From: Shewanella donghaensis
GTDB lineage: Bacteria > Pseudomonadota > Gammaproteobacteria > Enterobacterales > Shewanellaceae
Direction of reading: 5' to 3'
NCBI RefSeq assembly: GCF_007567505.1
Contig: NZ_CP041783.1
Span: 1,736,001 to 1,800,000, forward strand
Length of the DNA stretch: 64,000 bases
Shown here: in pieces, positions 39,001 to 49,810 of the stretch
Position numbering within the stretch: the first letter of the stretch is position 1
How the letters are laid out: every line of letters begins with the position of its first letter
Translations under genes and position numbers: made by a program
The notes under the pieces: generated by a model
What the model saw: only the letters and a program-made list of their open reading frames with translations
The model's database searches: none
What the model was told of the DNA's origin: nothing

Positions 39001-40098
39001 ATGATGAAGAACACGTTAAAAGTAGTATTACTCACCTCAATGTTACCTTTTGCAGCGGTGGCTGAACAAGAGTTAACCCCTTGGTATGTCGGTGGTGGAT
39101 TAGGTATTAATAACTATGAACCTAACTGTGACCTAAAAACAATGAAAGTATGTGGTGAAGACGATCCTTATGCATGGGATGTTTTTGGTGGATACTTATT
39201 TAATGACTATTTTGGTGTTGAGTTAGGTTATAGAGACTTGGGACGCGCTGAATGGACTGATTACAGCGACAAACGTAACGATGTCGGCGCTAGAGGCATG
39301 GCTTTAGGTTTAGTTGGTTTTTATCCGTTTGCTGAAAAGTGGAGTTTATCTGCAGAAGCCGGTGCAATGAACTATCTATTATCTAACAAAAAAAATTATA
39401 ATACTGAATACTACAGTGACAGTGGTATTGCACCGTATGTTGGCGTTGGTGTTGGTTATAACTTTACCGAAAACTTAAAATTACAAGCTAAGTATCGTCG
39501 CTATGAAAACCTTGATGACGATGCATACGATACGCTTTCAATGGAAAGTAACTACTGGGGCTTAGAATTAAGCTACCGCTTTGGTGAAACTAAACCTGCA
39601 CCAGTTGTTGTCGCAGCTGCACCAATTGATTCAGATAACGATGGCGTTACTGATGATATGGATATGTGTCCGGATACACCATCAACTCATAAAGTTGATG
39701 AAAAAGGCTGTACTCTTTATGAGGACTCACCTGTGTCTTCTCGTTTAGAAGGAGTACTGTTTGATAATGATTCTGCAGATTTGAAAGCTGAGTCACATGA
39801 TCGTCTATTAAAAGCAGTTAAGTACCTTAAAGATAACCCACACACAACTGTAGTTATCGAAGGCCATGCATCAAACGTAGGTAATGCTGATTATAATATG
39901 GCGTTATCAGAGCGTAGAGCTCAAACGATTGTTGATACCTTAGTGCAAGATTACGGTATTGATGCAAATAGACTTGAAGCTGTTGGTTACGGTGTAACTC
40001 GCCCAATCATTGAAGGTAGTTCAGCTGAAGCTAACAAACAGAACCGTCGTATTGATGCTGTTGTTAGTGGTGCAGAAACTCGCCCTGTACTAAAATAA
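39001..40098 (+). CDS. OmpA-family outer-membrane protein
   Basis: The protein is 365 residues. A signal peptide ends near AVA (about residue 21). An eight-strand OmpA-like barrel (about 25-195) follows. A thrombospondin type 3-like calcium linker, DSDNDGVTDDMDMCPDTP, comes next. The C-terminal OmpA/MotB peptidoglycan-binding domain has GVLFDNDSADLKAESHDRLL, IEGHASNVGNADYNMALSERRAQTI and ANKQNRRID. It tethers the outer membrane to the cell wall and may form a small pore. Two ATGs stand side by side at the start, and the ribosome-binding site is weak. Confidence 0.93.
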   Translation: MMKNTLKVVLLTSMLPFAAVAEQELTPWYVGGGLGINNYEPNCDLKTMKVCGEDDPYAWDVFGGYLFNDYFGVELGYRDLGRAEWTDYSDKRNDVGARGMALGLVGFYPFAEKWSLSAEAGAMNYLLSNKKNYNTEYYSDSGIAPYVGVGVGYNFTENLKLQAKYRRYENLDDDAYDTLSMESNYWGLELSYRFGETKPAPVVVAAAPIDSDNDGVTDDMDMCPDTPSTHKVDEKGCTLYEDSPVSSRLEGVLFDNDSADLKAESHDRLLKAVKYLKDNPHTTVVIEGHASNVGNADYNMALSERRAQTIVDTLVQDYGIDANRLEAVGYGVTRPIIEGSSAEANKQNRRIDAVVSGAETRPVLK

Positions 40099-40121
40099 AC
40101 TAAACAGTCATACAAACTTGT

Positions 40122-40151
40122 TAAAGTCGCTGCTTGCAGCGACTTTTTGCT
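40122..40151 (+). terminator. Terminator of the OmpA-family gene
   Basis: AAGTCGCTG (40124-40132) pairs with CAGCGACTT (40137-40145), followed by T-rich sequence. Confidence 0.9.
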
Positions 40152-40404
40152 TTTAAAAGTTTACCGACAGAAATATTCAAAGCTTGAAAGCAAAGGAGTG
40201 TTAACCCTCCAAATGAGTAAGTTAACAACTTTTCCCAACTAAATATCAAATAAATCAGACATTAAATAACACCTTTTACAGATTATCGGTTCATTTTTCG
40301 TTTTTTATTGTAATTTTTTTACATAATCTGTTGGAAAATACAGTAAAATCGCTTCTAATAACCGCATTGAACAAAATAACTTTGTTACTGAGAGGGAAAT
40401 TTCC
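40152..40404. other. Promoter region of tal-pgi
   Basis: A stretch of about 250 bp without genes. The AT-rich part near 40300-40360 (including TTTTTTTACATAATCT and ACAGTAAAATC) is the likely promoter zone. I cannot assign -35 and -10 with confidence. GAGGG lies 8 nt before the tal ATG. Confidence 0.45.
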
Positions 40405-41358
40405 ATGGCGAACACGTTAGCTCAACTGAAAGCATTAACCACTATCGTCGCTGATACCGGCGACATTGAAGCAATTAAGCGCTACCAACCAGAAGATGCA
40501 ACCACAAACCCTTCTCTAATTCTTAAAGCAGCACAAATCCCTGAGTATGCTCCACTCATTGATGACGCTATCGCTTGGGCAAAAGTACAGTCGAATAATG
40601 TCGCCCAACAAATTGAAGATGCTGGTGATAAATTAGCCGTAAATATCGGCGTAGAAATTCTTAAAATCGTCCCAGGCCGTATCTCTACAGAAGTAGATGC
40701 GAGACTTTCATTTGATAAAGAAGGGTCGATTGAAAAAGCACACAAATTAATTAAGTTATATAAAGACGCTGGTATTGATAAATCACGTATTCTGATTAAG
40801 TTAGCTTCTACATGGGAAGGTATCTGTGCCGCTAAAGTACTAGAACAAGAAGGCATTAACTGTAACCTAACGCTGTTATTCAGTTTTGCTCAAGCTAGAG
40901 CATGTGCTGAAGCGGGTGTTTACCTTATTTCACCTTTTGTTGGTCGTATTTTAGATTGGTACAAAAAAGATACTGGTCTTGATTACACCGCTGTAACCGA
41001 TCCTGGTGTAGTTTCTGTAACCGACATCTATAACTACTATAAGCTTCATGGCTATAACACAGTAGTCATGGGCGCAAGTTTCCGTAATACCGGTGAAATT
41101 ATCGAGTTAGCAGGTTGTGATCGTCTAACGATTGGCCCAGCACTATTAGAAGAGCTAGCCAATAGTGATGCTGTTATTACACAAAAACTTAAACCAGCAA
41201 CTTCATCAGCGCCTGCACCAACGCCATTAACTGAAGCGCAATTTCGTTGGGAGTATAACCAAGACCCAATGGCAGTTGATAAGCTGGCTGAAGGAATTCG
41301 TAATTTCGCCATTGACCAAGGTAAACTTGAGGTCATGTTAAACGCAAAACTAAGCTAA
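40405..41358 (+). CDS. tal: Transaldolase
   Basis: The protein is 317 residues and aligns without gaps to E. coli TalB over its N-terminal half. [28 protein letters not shown] and [16 protein letters not shown] are present. The Schiff-base Lys132 lies in [11 protein letters not shown], and [15 protein letters not shown] comes later. It transfers dihydroxyacetone units in the pentose phosphate pathway. It is followed 17 bp later by pgi, forming a two-gene operon. Confidence 0.97.
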   Translation: MANTLAQLKALTTIVADTGDIEAIKRYQPEDATTNPSLILKAAQIPEYAPLIDDAIAWAKVQSNNVAQQIEDAGDKLAVNIGVEILKIVPGRISTEVDARLSFDKEGSIEKAHKLIKLYKDAGIDKSRILIKLASTWEGICAAKVLEQEGINCNLTLLFSFAQARACAEAGVYLISPFVGRILDWYKKDTGLDYTAVTDPGVVSVTDIYNYYKLHGYNTVVMGASFRNTGEIIELAGCDRLTIGPALLEELANSDAVITQKLKPATSSAPAPTPLTEAQFRWEYNQDPMAVDKLAEGIRNFAIDQGKLEVMLNAKLS

Positions 41359-41375
41359 TCAACGGAGTGATTTGC

Positions 41376-43013
41376 ATGACTAATTTAACTCAGAGTAATA
41401 CCTGGCAGCAGTTAAAGTTAAACGCTGCTGCGTTACCTCATATGCGTGAATTATTTGCACAAAATAATAACCGCTTTGAAGAAATGAGCCTTAAGAGCTG
41501 TGGTTTATTATTAGATTACTCTAAAAACCGAGTGGATAATGATGGTTTAGCCTTGCTCTTTAAATTAGCTGAAGAAGCTAATTTATCCGCTAAAATTTCA
41601 GCCATGTTTAATGGCGACATTATCAATAATACTGAAGGACGTGCGGTTTTACATACCGCACTGAGAAGTCAGCCTGAGCAAGTGATTATGGCTGAAGGGG
41701 AAAATATTGTCCCTGAAGTACAGCAAACACTGGCAAAGATGACTCAGTTTGTAGAGTCAGTATCTCAAGGCGAATGGAAAGGTTATACCGGCAAGACTAT
41801 CACTGATATCGTCAGTATTGGTATTGGCGGTTCATTCCTTGGGCCTAAAATTGTTTCTCAAGCATTAAGACCTTATTGGCAAAAAGGACTTAGTTGTCAT
41901 TTTGTTGCCAATGTTGATGCCAGCTCTATCTGTGAAAAGCTGAAAAGTTTAGATAATGAAACAACATTATTTGTTATGTCATCAAAATCTTTTGGCACCC
42001 AAGAAACACTGACCAACACCTTAAGTGCTAAAGATTGGTTCCTGGCCAATGGCGCTAGCCAAAATGATGTAGCTAAACATTTCGTAGCGGTTACATCCAA
42101 TGTTGCTAAGGCAACTGAATTTGGTATAGATGCTAAAAACATTTTCCCTATGTGGGATTGGGTCGGCGGGCGTTACTCATTGTGGTCAGCAATAGGTTTA
42201 CCTATTGCACTGTTAGTCGGTATGGATAACTTTAAGCAGTTGCTAGAGGGTGCCAACCAAATGGATCAACATTTTGCCCAAGCACCACTTGAGCAAAATA
42301 TGCCGGTTATTATGGGCATGCTGTCTGTGCTTTATGGCAATTTCCATAATGCCCAATCACATGTTGTACTGACTTATGACCATTACCTGCGTGGTCTTCC
42401 TGCTTACTTCCAGCAACTTGACATGGAAAGTAACGGTAAATCAGTAATGCTAGATGGTACTGGCGTTGATTTTAGCACTGGCCCTGTTATCTGGGGTGGA
42501 GAAGGCACTAATGGCCAACATGCATATCATCAGTTATTGCATCAAGGTACTGCGCTTATTCCTGCTGACTTTATTATGCCACTACAAAGTCACAATCCAT
42601 TAGGTGAACATCATAATCAACTTGCTTCTAACTGCTTTGGCCAAACCCAAGCATTGATGCAAGGGCGCACCTATGAAGAAGCCTTAGCTGAGTTAGCAGA
42701 CAAAGACATCCCTGATGCAGAAAAAGTGCTTATATCAAAGCACAAGGCGATGTCAGGTAATAAACCAAGCAATACTTTATTAATGGATAAACTCACTCCT
42801 ACAACTCTAGGTTCGTTAATTGCCCTTTATGAACATCGCACTTTTGTTCAAGGCGCTATTTGGGGAATTAACTCATTTGACCAATGGGGAGTGGAGTTAG
42901 GTAAAGTTCTCGGAAATGATGTACTAGACCGCATTGGCGCCGAAAATGATGCTAGCGAGCTCGATTGCTCCAGTAATTCATTAATTAATTTGTATCGTAA
43001 AGGTCAGATTTAA
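41376..43013 (+). CDS. pgi: Glucose-6-phosphate isomerase
   Basis: The protein is 545 residues. Motifs are [63 protein letters not shown] (catalytic His) and KALGxx-type C-terminal [12 protein letters not shown] at 41367 is in frame, but the ATG at 41376 has CGGAG 8 nt upstream and is preferred. It interconverts glucose-6-P and fructose-6-P, the NagB product, and so can link GlcNAc catabolism to the pentose phosphate pathway. Confidence 0.97.
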   Translation: MTNLTQSNTWQQLKLNAAALPHMRELFAQNNNRFEEMSLKSCGLLLDYSKNRVDNDGLALLFKLAEEANLSAKISAMFNGDIINNTEGRAVLHTALRSQPEQVIMAEGENIVPEVQQTLAKMTQFVESVSQGEWKGYTGKTITDIVSIGIGGSFLGPKIVSQALRPYWQKGLSCHFVANVDASSICEKLKSLDNETTLFVMSSKSFGTQETLTNTLSAKDWFLANGASQNDVAKHFVAVTSNVAKATEFGIDAKNIFPMWDWVGGRYSLWSAIGLPIALLVGMDNFKQLLEGANQMDQHFAQAPLEQNMPVIMGMLSVLYGNFHNAQSHVVLTYDHYLRGLPAYFQQLDMESNGKSVMLDGTGVDFSTGPVIWGGEGTNGQHAYHQLLHQGTALIPADFIMPLQSHNPLGEHHNQLASNCFGQTQALMQGRTYEEALAELADKDIPDAEKVLISKHKAMSGNKPSNTLLMDKLTPTTLGSLIALYEHRTFVQGAIWGINSFDQWGVELGKVLGNDVLDRIGAENDASELDCSSNSLINLYRKGQI

Positions 43014-43017
43014 ACAC

Positions 43018-43047
43018 TAAAAAAGCCAGCGAAAGCTGGCTTTTTTA
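43018..43047 (+). terminator. tal-pgi terminator
   Basis: AAGCCAGC (43023-43030) pairs with GCTGGCTT (43035-43042), with a GAAA loop and a T-run. Confidence 0.92.
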
Positions 43048-43212
43048 TACATCTAAAGTCCCTTCTCATAGCACAAGTCTCTATTTATACCAGCCAACAT
43101 TCATGAAGAATTAAGATCTCATTAACATTAATGAAACATAACTATTGCACTATAACGATGAAATATGGTATTTATTTGCATAGAGACATCATAATAACAG
43201 GGGAGGTTTACC

Positions 43213-43398
43213 ATGGATCGTTTAGACTATGGTGGTGCGCTAGACCAAGTTGTTGAAAGACCCACTCGCTCAAAAAGCTCAAACAAAAAACGTAAATGGC
43301 GAGAAATAGAGGAATTAAAGGACAGACAACGCTTACTTAAAGAACTTCAAGACATCGATACTAGTTTTGATTTTGATTTTGAAGCAATGCCTTTATAG
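43213..43398 (+). CDS. DUF3545 family small protein
   Basis: The protein is 61 residues. It has a basic middle (RSKSSNKKRKWREIEELKDRQRLLKELQ) predicted as a helix or coiled coil, and an acidic, Phe-rich end (DTSFDFDFEAMPL). GGGGAGG precedes the ATG by 6 nt, strong support for translation. The family is restricted to marine gammaproteobacteria and has no known function. The charge pattern suggests nucleic-acid or protein binding, which is inference. Confidence 0.85.
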   Translation: MDRLDYGGALDQVVERPTRSKSSNKKRKWREIEELKDRQRLLKELQDIDTSFDFDFEAMPL

Positions 43399-43437
43399 GT
43401 TTTATAACTAAGTGAATAGTTATTCAAACCAACAACT

Positions 43438-43466
43438 AAAAAGAGCGCTAGATGCGCTCTTTTTGT
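43438..43466. terminator. Bidirectional terminator between the DUF3545 and hemerythrin genes
   Basis: AGAGCGC (43442-43448) pairs with GCGCTCT (43454-43460), with an A-run before and a T-run after. Confidence 0.88.
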
Positions 43467-43557
43467 TGCCTGCTAATCGCCTGAATAATATCCCCTTCCT
43501 ATTGAAGTAAGATCATCTAACTAGTTACGACTTAAATAGGTATGCTTTCTACTTTGA

Positions 43558-44106
43558 TTAACCCGCTTCTATATGTTCTTTTAAGTCTTCAAAAATATTG
43601 TCACCAGTATCACTAAACAATGGATCATCAACCAAGCGTTGTTCACACTGCAGTTTAATCTTATCCCAGTCATCAGTTTCTAACTGTTTGGCAAATAGAG
43701 GGAACAGTTCACTTTCTTCATACTGCATATGTGCCTTTTGCATTTCAACATAGGCTTTTAAATCAGAAATCAATTTTTCTCTTGAAATCACCACATCAGA
43801 CAGTATCAAGTTTAAGCTGTACATGAGTGCACCAGAAGACTCAGCTAAACTGCTGTGTTCTTCATGTAATTGTTGATTACAAGGGCTGGAAAACTTTTTA
43901 ACAAAATAGTCATAGGTAATGTCTTCTAAGGGATGGTGGCTATGTTCAGCATAAACTTGCATGTATTCAACAACGTCTCTGATAAGGGCGAAATTAACGG
44001 CTTCACCTTCGGAAAGTTTGTGATTTTTCTTCGCTAGAACATCCAATAATATGGCAATGTTTTTATGATCATTCATTAGCCTTTTAAGTATCATTTTATC
44101 CATCAT
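43558..44106 (-). CDS. Hemerythrin-domain protein
   Basis: The protein is 182 residues, an HHE-type hemerythrin four-helix bundle. Candidate di-iron ligands lie in LMNDHKNI, YAEHSHHPLEDITYDYF, QLHEEHSSL and HMQYEESELFPLF. The start is the first of two adjacent ATGs (44106), 6 nt after AAGGA. Such proteins bind O2, NO or iron and often act in nitrosative or oxidative stress. The C-terminal 30 residues are acidic. It is transcribed alone, away from the thr operon. Confidence 0.88.
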   Translation of the reverse strand: MMDKMILKRLMNDHKNIAILLDVLAKKNHKLSEGEAVNFALIRDVVEYMQVYAEHSHHPLEDITYDYFVKKFSSPCNQQLHEEHSSLAESSGALMYSLNLILSDVVISREKLISDLKAYVEMQKAHMQYEESELFPLFAKQLETDDWDKIKLQCEQRLVDDPLFSDTGDNIFEDLKEHIEAG

Positions 44107-44232
44107 CACAATTCCTTCATGTCTAAAGAGTAAACAAACATTATGATTTTTAATCTACAGCAATGAATAAGCGGTTGTTATGACCAAGATCATAAAATGG
44201 GAAAAAGCAGAAAAGGTTGATAAACAACCAAT

Positions 44233-44256
44233 AAAAAAGCACCCTAAGGTGCTTTA
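44233..44256 (-). terminator. thr operon terminator
   Basis: AGCACC (44238-44243) pairs with GGTGCT (44248-44253). On the minus strand it is followed by a T-run, 20 bp past the thrC stop. Confidence 0.85.
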
Positions 44257-44274
44257 AAATACTGATAAAATAGC

Positions 44275-45558
44275 TTACTTGATAACACTAAATAGGTGCG
44301 CTTTTAATGCACTAAAATCAGCGTCAAGTTCAGCAGATAAAATCGGTTTGTTCACTACTGCAGCAAGTTCAGGTGGTAGCGGCAAATCAATATTTAATTG
44401 CTCATCAACCACATCTTTAAACTTGGCAGGATGCGCAGTCCCTAAGAAGATACCTGTTTCACCCTCTTTAAGCTCATCAGACAGAGCCTGAGCAGCAATC
44501 GCTGCATGCGGTTCAGATTGATAACCAAGTTGATATAAATCACTTAACGCTGCTGCGGTTTGCGCTTCATTAAGGGCGACCCCTGTAACTGAAGATAATG
44601 GCCAATGCAACGCTTCACAGATAGCTTCAACTCTCGGCCAATTTGATGGTTCAGACACATCCATCGCATTAGACATGGTCGCAATGGTTGAATTTGGCGC
44701 CCAATTACCCGCTGCAAGATAACGCGGTACTGTGTCATTTGAATTAGTGGCGGCAATAAAACGTTTTATGGGTAAGCCCATCGCTTTAGCAAATAAACCT
44801 GCGGTTAAATTACCAAAGTTACCGCTTGGCACTGATAACACTATGTCGTCATTACTGGTTTTCTTTGCTTTTGCAACAGCTTCAAAATAGTAACAAATTT
44901 GTGCTAACAAACGACTAATATTGATAGAGTTCGCAGAGTTTAAATGTAATCCATCACGGACATCACTATCATCAAATGCTTGTTTAACTAATGTCTGACA
45001 AGCATCAAAGTCAGATGTAACGGCGACCGTATGGATATTCTTACCTAAGGTGGTGAACATTTTTTCTTGAAGTTCGCTAATTTTCCCTTTCGGGTACATC
45101 ACCACAACTTGTACAGATTCAAGCCCGAAGAAAGCATCAGCAACAGCGGCGCCGGTATCACCAGATGTAGCGGTTAAAATAGTCAGCTTTTCATTACCCG
45201 CTAATAAATTAACGCATTGCGCCATGAAGCGAGCACCAAAGTCTTTAAATGCCAATGTAGGCCCATGAAATAACTCTAAACACGCACGTTTATCATCAGC
45301 TTTCACTAATGGCACTTCAAAAGTGAAAGCTTTATTCACTAGCTCATTCACTTTATCTTGGCCTATTTCATCAGCAAGCCATGCACCCAATATACGTTGG
45401 CTTCGTTCTACAAACGGCAGTGCAAGTAATTCGTCTACATTCTCAAGTACAGGAATCGACTTAGGAAAAAACAGCCCTCTATCTTTACCTAGCCCAAGCT
45501 TTACTGCTTCACTAAAACTCACCACTTGTGATGGGTGCTTTAAATTATATAATTCCAT
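44275..45558 (-). CDS. thrC: Threonine synthase
   Basis: The protein is 427 residues, PLP-dependent fold type II. LELFHGPTLAFKDFGARFMAQ carries the PLP Lys (in FKDFG). TATSGDTGAAVADAF, VSVPSGNFGNLTAGLFAK and FLGTAHPAKF follow. It converts O-phosphohomoserine to threonine. It is the last gene of thrL-thrA-thrB-thrC, 31 bp after thrB. Confidence 0.97.
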   Translation of the reverse strand: MELYNLKHPSQVVSFSEAVKLGLGKDRGLFFPKSIPVLENVDELLALPFVERSQRILGAWLADEIGQDKVNELVNKAFTFEVPLVKADDKRACLELFHGPTLAFKDFGARFMAQCVNLLAGNEKLTILTATSGDTGAAVADAFFGLESVQVVVMYPKGKISELQEKMFTTLGKNIHTVAVTSDFDACQTLVKQAFDDSDVRDGLHLNSANSINISRLLAQICYYFEAVAKAKKTSNDDIVLSVPSGNFGNLTAGLFAKAMGLPIKRFIAATNSNDTVPRYLAAGNWAPNSTIATMSNAMDVSEPSNWPRVEAICEALHWPLSSVTGVALNEAQTAAALSDLYQLGYQSEPHAAIAAQALSDELKEGETGIFLGTAHPAKFKDVVDEQLNIDLPLPPELAAVVNKPILSAELDADFSALKAHLFSVIK

Positions 45559-45589
45559 TTTTAAACGCCTTTAAATTAAAATTGGTGGA

Positions 45590-46546
45590 CTAAACTCGAC
45601 GAGTACCGTGTTCATCAAGTTGACAGACATGGGCAAAACCACCAGCCTGCGATAAATAATGTTGTTCTAACCACGCTTTAGCTGTTTCAGCTTTTTCTAA
45701 GCTATCGGTGACAGAGAACAGCGTTGGACCACTGCCTGAAATCCCTGTTGTTAGCATACCTAACTTTTTAAGCTGTGCACGAGCATCGGTATAACCAGGA
45801 ATTGAATCTGCGCGATATGGCTCAGCCATTACATCTTTTAGCACAGCAATAGCAAGCTCTGGATCTTGTTGGTAGCTTGCATGCACAAATGCGCTTAAGT
45901 GGCGGCCAAAATCAATAGCGACCGCTTTATCATATTGCTGCGGTAATAAGTCTCTCATTTTCGCTGTTGATAGTGAGATACCCGGGTATGCGACCACCCA
46001 ATACCATTGCTTAAAAGTAGGAATACCTGCACATACTTTATCAGGTGTGTTTAGCATCAGCTGCATGCCACCCAAATAACAAGGCGCGACATTATCAAAA
46101 TGCACACTACCTGAAATCATACCTTCAAACTCGCCCATTAATAGCAATAAGGCTTGCTCATCAAAAGGTTGTTCAAAATGCTCATTTAATGCATAAAGCG
46201 CTGCGACAACAGAGCTTGCGCTAGAACCAAGACCACTACCAACAGGCAGGTTTTTTTCTAAACAAATGGCCACACCTTGTTTAGCATTGAGTTTTTCAAG
46301 AAAAAACTCAGCACACTGATAGACGATATTCTGTTTGCCTTCTTCTGGTAGCTTATGCGCCCAAGGGCCAGTTTGAGAATAATGAACACCTGCATCAGCA
46401 GCCTCAATCATCACTCTATCACCTAGTAAACTGCCATCAATTGGCGCAAGTGCAGCGCCGAGTAAATCAAACCCGACACCCACATTGCCCATAGAGGCTG
46501 GAGCATAAACGGTAATTGCTTGCTCTGAGGTTACTTTATTACTCAT
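45590..46546 (-). CDS. thrB: Homoserine kinase
   Basis: The protein is 318 residues, a GHMP kinase. [17 protein letters not shown], the phosphate loop [18 protein letters not shown] and [15 protein letters not shown] are present. It phosphorylates homoserine. Its start overlaps the thrA stop by 4 bp (ATGA), indicating translational coupling. Confidence 0.97.
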   Translation of the reverse strand: MSNKVTSEQAITVYAPASMGNVGVGFDLLGAALAPIDGSLLGDRVMIEAADAGVHYSQTGPWAHKLPEEGKQNIVYQCAEFFLEKLNAKQGVAICLEKNLPVGSGLGSSASSVVAALYALNEHFEQPFDEQALLLLMGEFEGMISGSVHFDNVAPCYLGGMQLMLNTPDKVCAGIPTFKQWYWVVAYPGISLSTAKMRDLLPQQYDKAVAIDFGRHLSAFVHASYQQDPELAIAVLKDVMAEPYRADSIPGYTDARAQLKKLGMLTTGISGSGPTLFSVTDSLEKAETAKAWLEQHYLSQAGGFAHVCQLDEHGTRRV

Positions 46547-49011
46547 AGCCCCACCTCACGAGTCCAGTTTAATGTTCTTAATACGTCAGCAAACGCGCCA
46601 GCAGCCGTCACATCAGTACCCGCGCCATAACCGCGTAACACAAAAGGGATAGGCTGATAATAACGGCTATAAAATGCCAGCGCATTTTCGCCGCCTTTAA
46701 CGCTGTATAAAGGATCTGATGAATCAACCTCTACAATACGCACATGACACTTACCCGCTTCAATCTGGCCCACATAACGCAGTACTTTACCTTCAGCTTT
46801 TGCTGCTTCAACTCGCGCACTGACTTGTGCATCAAGTTGCGGTAAACGACTCATAAAGGTTTCAACATCACCTGAATCATCAAATGAGCTTGGCAGGACA
46901 GATTCGACATTAATATCATCCAGCTCTAACGGCATGCCGACTTCACGGGCTAAAATCAATACTTTTCGAGCCACATCCAAACCACTTAAATCTTCACGAG
47001 GATCAGGCTCTGTAAAACATTTATCTCGGGCGATAGCTGTTGCTTCTGATAAGCTCATACCGTCATCCAGCATGCCAAATATATACGATAACGACCCTGA
47101 TAAAATGCCGTTAAATCGCTGTAATTTATCACCAGCAAATAATAACTTTTTCAAATTATCTATAACTGGGAGACCTGCACCAACTGTTGTTTCATACAAG
47201 AATAGCCGACGTTGCAATAATGCTGTGGTGCGTAATTGCTGGTAATAAGCATAATCACGGGTGTTAGCTTTCTTATTTGGGGTCACGACATGAAAGCCTG
47301 CATTCATCACATCCAAATAACGATCTGACACTAACTCACTTGAAGTACAGTCAACCAACACAGGGTTGAGTAGTTGCTGCTCTTTACCCCATGCGAGCAT
47401 TTCAGCAAGGTTGTACTGGGTTTCACTATCAGCAAGCAGCGCTTGCCAATTAGCTAGATCAACACCATCGCTGTTAAGTAACATTTTACGTGAGTTCGCT
47501 ATGCCACATACACGCATGGTGATGTGTTGCTCTTTTAGCATCGCCGTTTGCTGTTTAATTTGCTCTAACAGGCCTGCACCAACATTACCGCTACCGACTA
47601 AGAACACATCTAAATATTGTTGTACGTCAAAGAATGCCTGATGACATGCTGAAATCGCATGTTTTGTTTTACGCTGCTGAATAACGGTTGATATTGAGCG
47701 CTCAGATGAACCTTGCGCAATAGCAATAATGTTCACGCTCGCTTTTGCCAGTGCGCTGAAAAACTTAGCCGCGGCGCCCTTGTGGGTTTTCATGCCATCG
47801 CCGATAAGTGACACTATCGCTAAATCTTGTCTTAGTTCGATTGGCTCAAGTAATTCAGATTGAATCTCTAATTCAAATTCAACTTCCAATGCTTGTTTCG
47901 CTTTATGAGCCTCATCAGTATTAACACAAAAACTGATACTGTATTCAGATGAGCTTTGGGTGATTAATGAAACAGAAATACCACTACGAGAAATGGCTTC
48001 CAGCGTTCGGCTCGCCATACCCACCATGCCTTTCATGCCAGGGCCTGAAATATTAAACATGGTTTGGTCATCAAGATTTGAAATAGCTTTAACTTGTAAG
48101 CCTGTTTTATCCGCTTGGTTTGATACTAATGTGCCTGGTGCTGAAGGGTTGAAGCTATTTTTGATATAACAAGGAATATGGTATTGAGCAATAGGAGCAA
48201 TGGTTTTTGGATGCAGTACCTTGGCGCCGAAATAAGAAAGCTCCATAGCTTCTTGGTAGCTAAGTTGCTCAAGCAGCTTCGCGTCTAACACCACTCTTGG
48301 GTCAGTGTTATACACCCCATCGACATCAGTCCAAATCTCACAGCTTGATGCGTCAAGACACGCAGCTAATACCGCAGCTGAATAATCAGAACCATTACGC
48401 CCTAACGTGACTGTTTTACCCTGCTCGTTTGCAGCAGTAAAACCAGGCATGATCCAAACTCTGGCTTCACTTAATGGTAATTGTGCAAATCGAGGCTTAC
48501 TTTCATTGATATCAACGATAGATTCAAGTGGTTTACCATGGGCTAAAAAGAGTTTAGTTGGATCAAATTGGGCAGCAGTTAATGATTTAGCCAACATCAC
48601 TTGTTCCATTAACGCCGCAGATAAGCGTTCACCAGAAACAATAACTTGTGCTTGAACGTGATCGGGACATTCATTGAGCAGCTTTATACCAGTGACCTTG
48701 TCATTCCAATCAGCTAATTGCAGCACTAACTTTTCATCAAGTAATGCCTTTTGTTGTGGTGAAATGACACTCTTTGCCGCATCAGAAAATAATCCGCTGA
48801 ACACGGTTTCAATATGGGTTAAAACCGCTGTTGTATCTTGATTATTTTGCGCTAGGCTCACTAGCTCTAATAATGCATTAGTGATCGTAGCTGGTGCAGA
48901 CAATACTGTCGCAATAGCCTCATCGGCAGCTGATTGTTCAATTATATCTGCAGCCATCAAAAATCGTTGCCAGTTGGCTAACGAAGTCCCACCAAATTTC
49001 ATCACTTTCAT
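46543..49011 (-). CDS. thrA: Bifunctional aspartokinase I/homoserine dehydrogenase I
   Basis: The protein is 822 residues, the ThrA size. The N-terminal aspartokinase starts [17 protein letters not shown], with [23 protein letters not shown] and [12 protein letters not shown]. Two central ACT regulatory domains (about 315-460) follow; in E. coli these bind threonine. Homoserine dehydrogenase has [26 protein letters not shown] and [17 protein letters not shown]. The ATG has GGAG 7 nt upstream. It is the first structural gene after the thrL attenuator. Confidence 0.97.
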   Translation of the reverse strand: MKVMKFGGTSLANWQRFLMAADIIEQSAADEAIATVLSAPATITNALLELVSLAQNNQDTTAVLTHIETVFSGLFSDAAKSVISPQQKALLDEKLVLQLADWNDKVTGIKLLNECPDHVQAQVIVSGERLSAALMEQVMLAKSLTAAQFDPTKLFLAHGKPLESIVDINESKPRFAQLPLSEARVWIMPGFTAANEQGKTVTLGRNGSDYSAAVLAACLDASSCEIWTDVDGVYNTDPRVVLDAKLLEQLSYQEAMELSYFGAKVLHPKTIAPIAQYHIPCYIKNSFNPSAPGTLVSNQADKTGLQVKAISNLDDQTMFNISGPGMKGMVGMASRTLEAISRSGISVSLITQSSSEYSISFCVNTDEAHKAKQALEVEFELEIQSELLEPIELRQDLAIVSLIGDGMKTHKGAAAKFFSALAKASVNIIAIAQGSSERSISTVIQQRKTKHAISACHQAFFDVQQYLDVFLVGSGNVGAGLLEQIKQQTAMLKEQHITMRVCGIANSRKMLLNSDGVDLANWQALLADSETQYNLAEMLAWGKEQQLLNPVLVDCTSSELVSDRYLDVMNAGFHVVTPNKKANTRDYAYYQQLRTTALLQRRLFLYETTVGAGLPVIDNLKKLLFAGDKLQRFNGILSGSLSYIFGMLDDGMSLSEATAIARDKCFTEPDPREDLSGLDVARKVLILAREVGMPLELDDINVESVLPSSFDDSGDVETFMSRLPQLDAQVSARVEAAKAEGKVLRYVGQIEAGKCHVRIVEVDSSDPLYSVKGGENALAFYSRYYQPIPFVLRGYGAGTDVTAAGAFADVLRTLNWTREVGL

Positions 49012-49064
49012 CTTCTTACTCCATTAACTCGATAGCGCTAAATAATAAATTTAAATCTGAAAAC

Positions 49065-49100
49065 AAAAAGCCCGCTTCTTTTTGGGAAGCGGGCTTGTTG
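49065..49100 (-). terminator. thr attenuator terminator
   Basis: On the minus strand AAGCCCGCTT (49096 to 49087) pairs with AAGCGGGCTT (49077 to 49068), followed by a T-run, just before thrA. An alternative partner for the first arm is GCGGGCT at the end of thrL (49130 to 49124), giving a 7-bp antiterminator. This is classic leader-peptide attenuation. Confidence 0.9.
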
Positions 49101-49121
49101 TAATAAATCTTTAGGGTGTAA

Positions 49122-49196
49122 TCAGCCCGCCCCCACAATGTTAATTGTGGTGGTTGTAATAATGGTAATTACAACATGGTTAAAGGACTTCATCAT
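49122..49196 (-). CDS. thrL: thr operon leader peptide
   Basis: A 24-residue open frame on the minus strand reads MMKSFNHVVITIITTTT and then INIVGAG. It has five Thr and five Ile codons clustered before a TGA, and ends in GAG like the E. coli leader. It is followed by the attenuator hairpin and thrA. Ribosome stalling at Thr/Ile codons under starvation would favour the antiterminator. The second ATG (49193) is an equally possible start. Confidence 0.9.
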   Translation of the reverse strand: MMKSFNHVVITIITTTTINIVGAG

Positions 49197-49810
49197 TACA
49201 CTCGATTTAATATGTATTTGTTTTGAATTAATAACAGAATTGCTTTTTTTGACGTATGTTGTCAACCCCTAATAGCGGTTTATTTTTAAGCACAAGACTC
49301 ACATTAGCGCGGTTATGCTTTGAGAACGATAAAAATGGGAGCTTTAGACTAATTACATAACCATAAATCAGCACTAAAGTATGTTTACGTCAACGTAAAG
49401 AAATAACCAATGACTTTATTTATACTTTCATTTCATTAACTTAAATTAAAAACCTAGAAAACAATAATCTCCATAGATAAAATATTGGTTTTCAATCGAA
49501 TTGCATAGCTAAACATCTAAAAGCATACATTAAATACAAGTTATAACTAAAAACCATATGAAAATGATTCATCATTAACTAGAAGGCAGTAAATTTTAGC
49601 TATCCATAATTGAACTCATGATCGACTCGGCTATGAATACGAGATGACTAGAAGTCGAACAGCCAGATATTTTCCTACTATTAAGTAAGATTAATGTGTT
49701 TAAAGCCTAGACTTAAAAACATGTGATTGAATAAGCAAAAGCTGATACAAATTATCGCGACTTTGTAAAAACAATAGTATTATGCCGCCACATTAAGAAT
49801 TGGAGTCGTT
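49197..49810. other. Gap between thrL and slyD
   Basis: About 610 bp of AT-rich sequence without a convincing gene. It must hold the thr promoter (a TTGACA lies at 49265 to 49260 on the minus strand, but no good -10 at the right spacing) and the slyD promoter (TATTAT near 49777). Nothing else was recognised. Confidence 0.55.

Noticed and set aside
44177-44194. TTATGACCAAGATCATAA upstream of the hemerythrin gene as an FNR or CRP site
   Set aside because: It is symmetric but deviates from TTGAT-N4-ATCAA and from TGTGA-N6-TCACA in both halves; too weak to call.
49240-49265. thr promoter with TTGACA at 49265 to 49260
   Set aside because: The sequence at the correct spacing (CAATTC) is a poor -10, so the promoter is not assigned.
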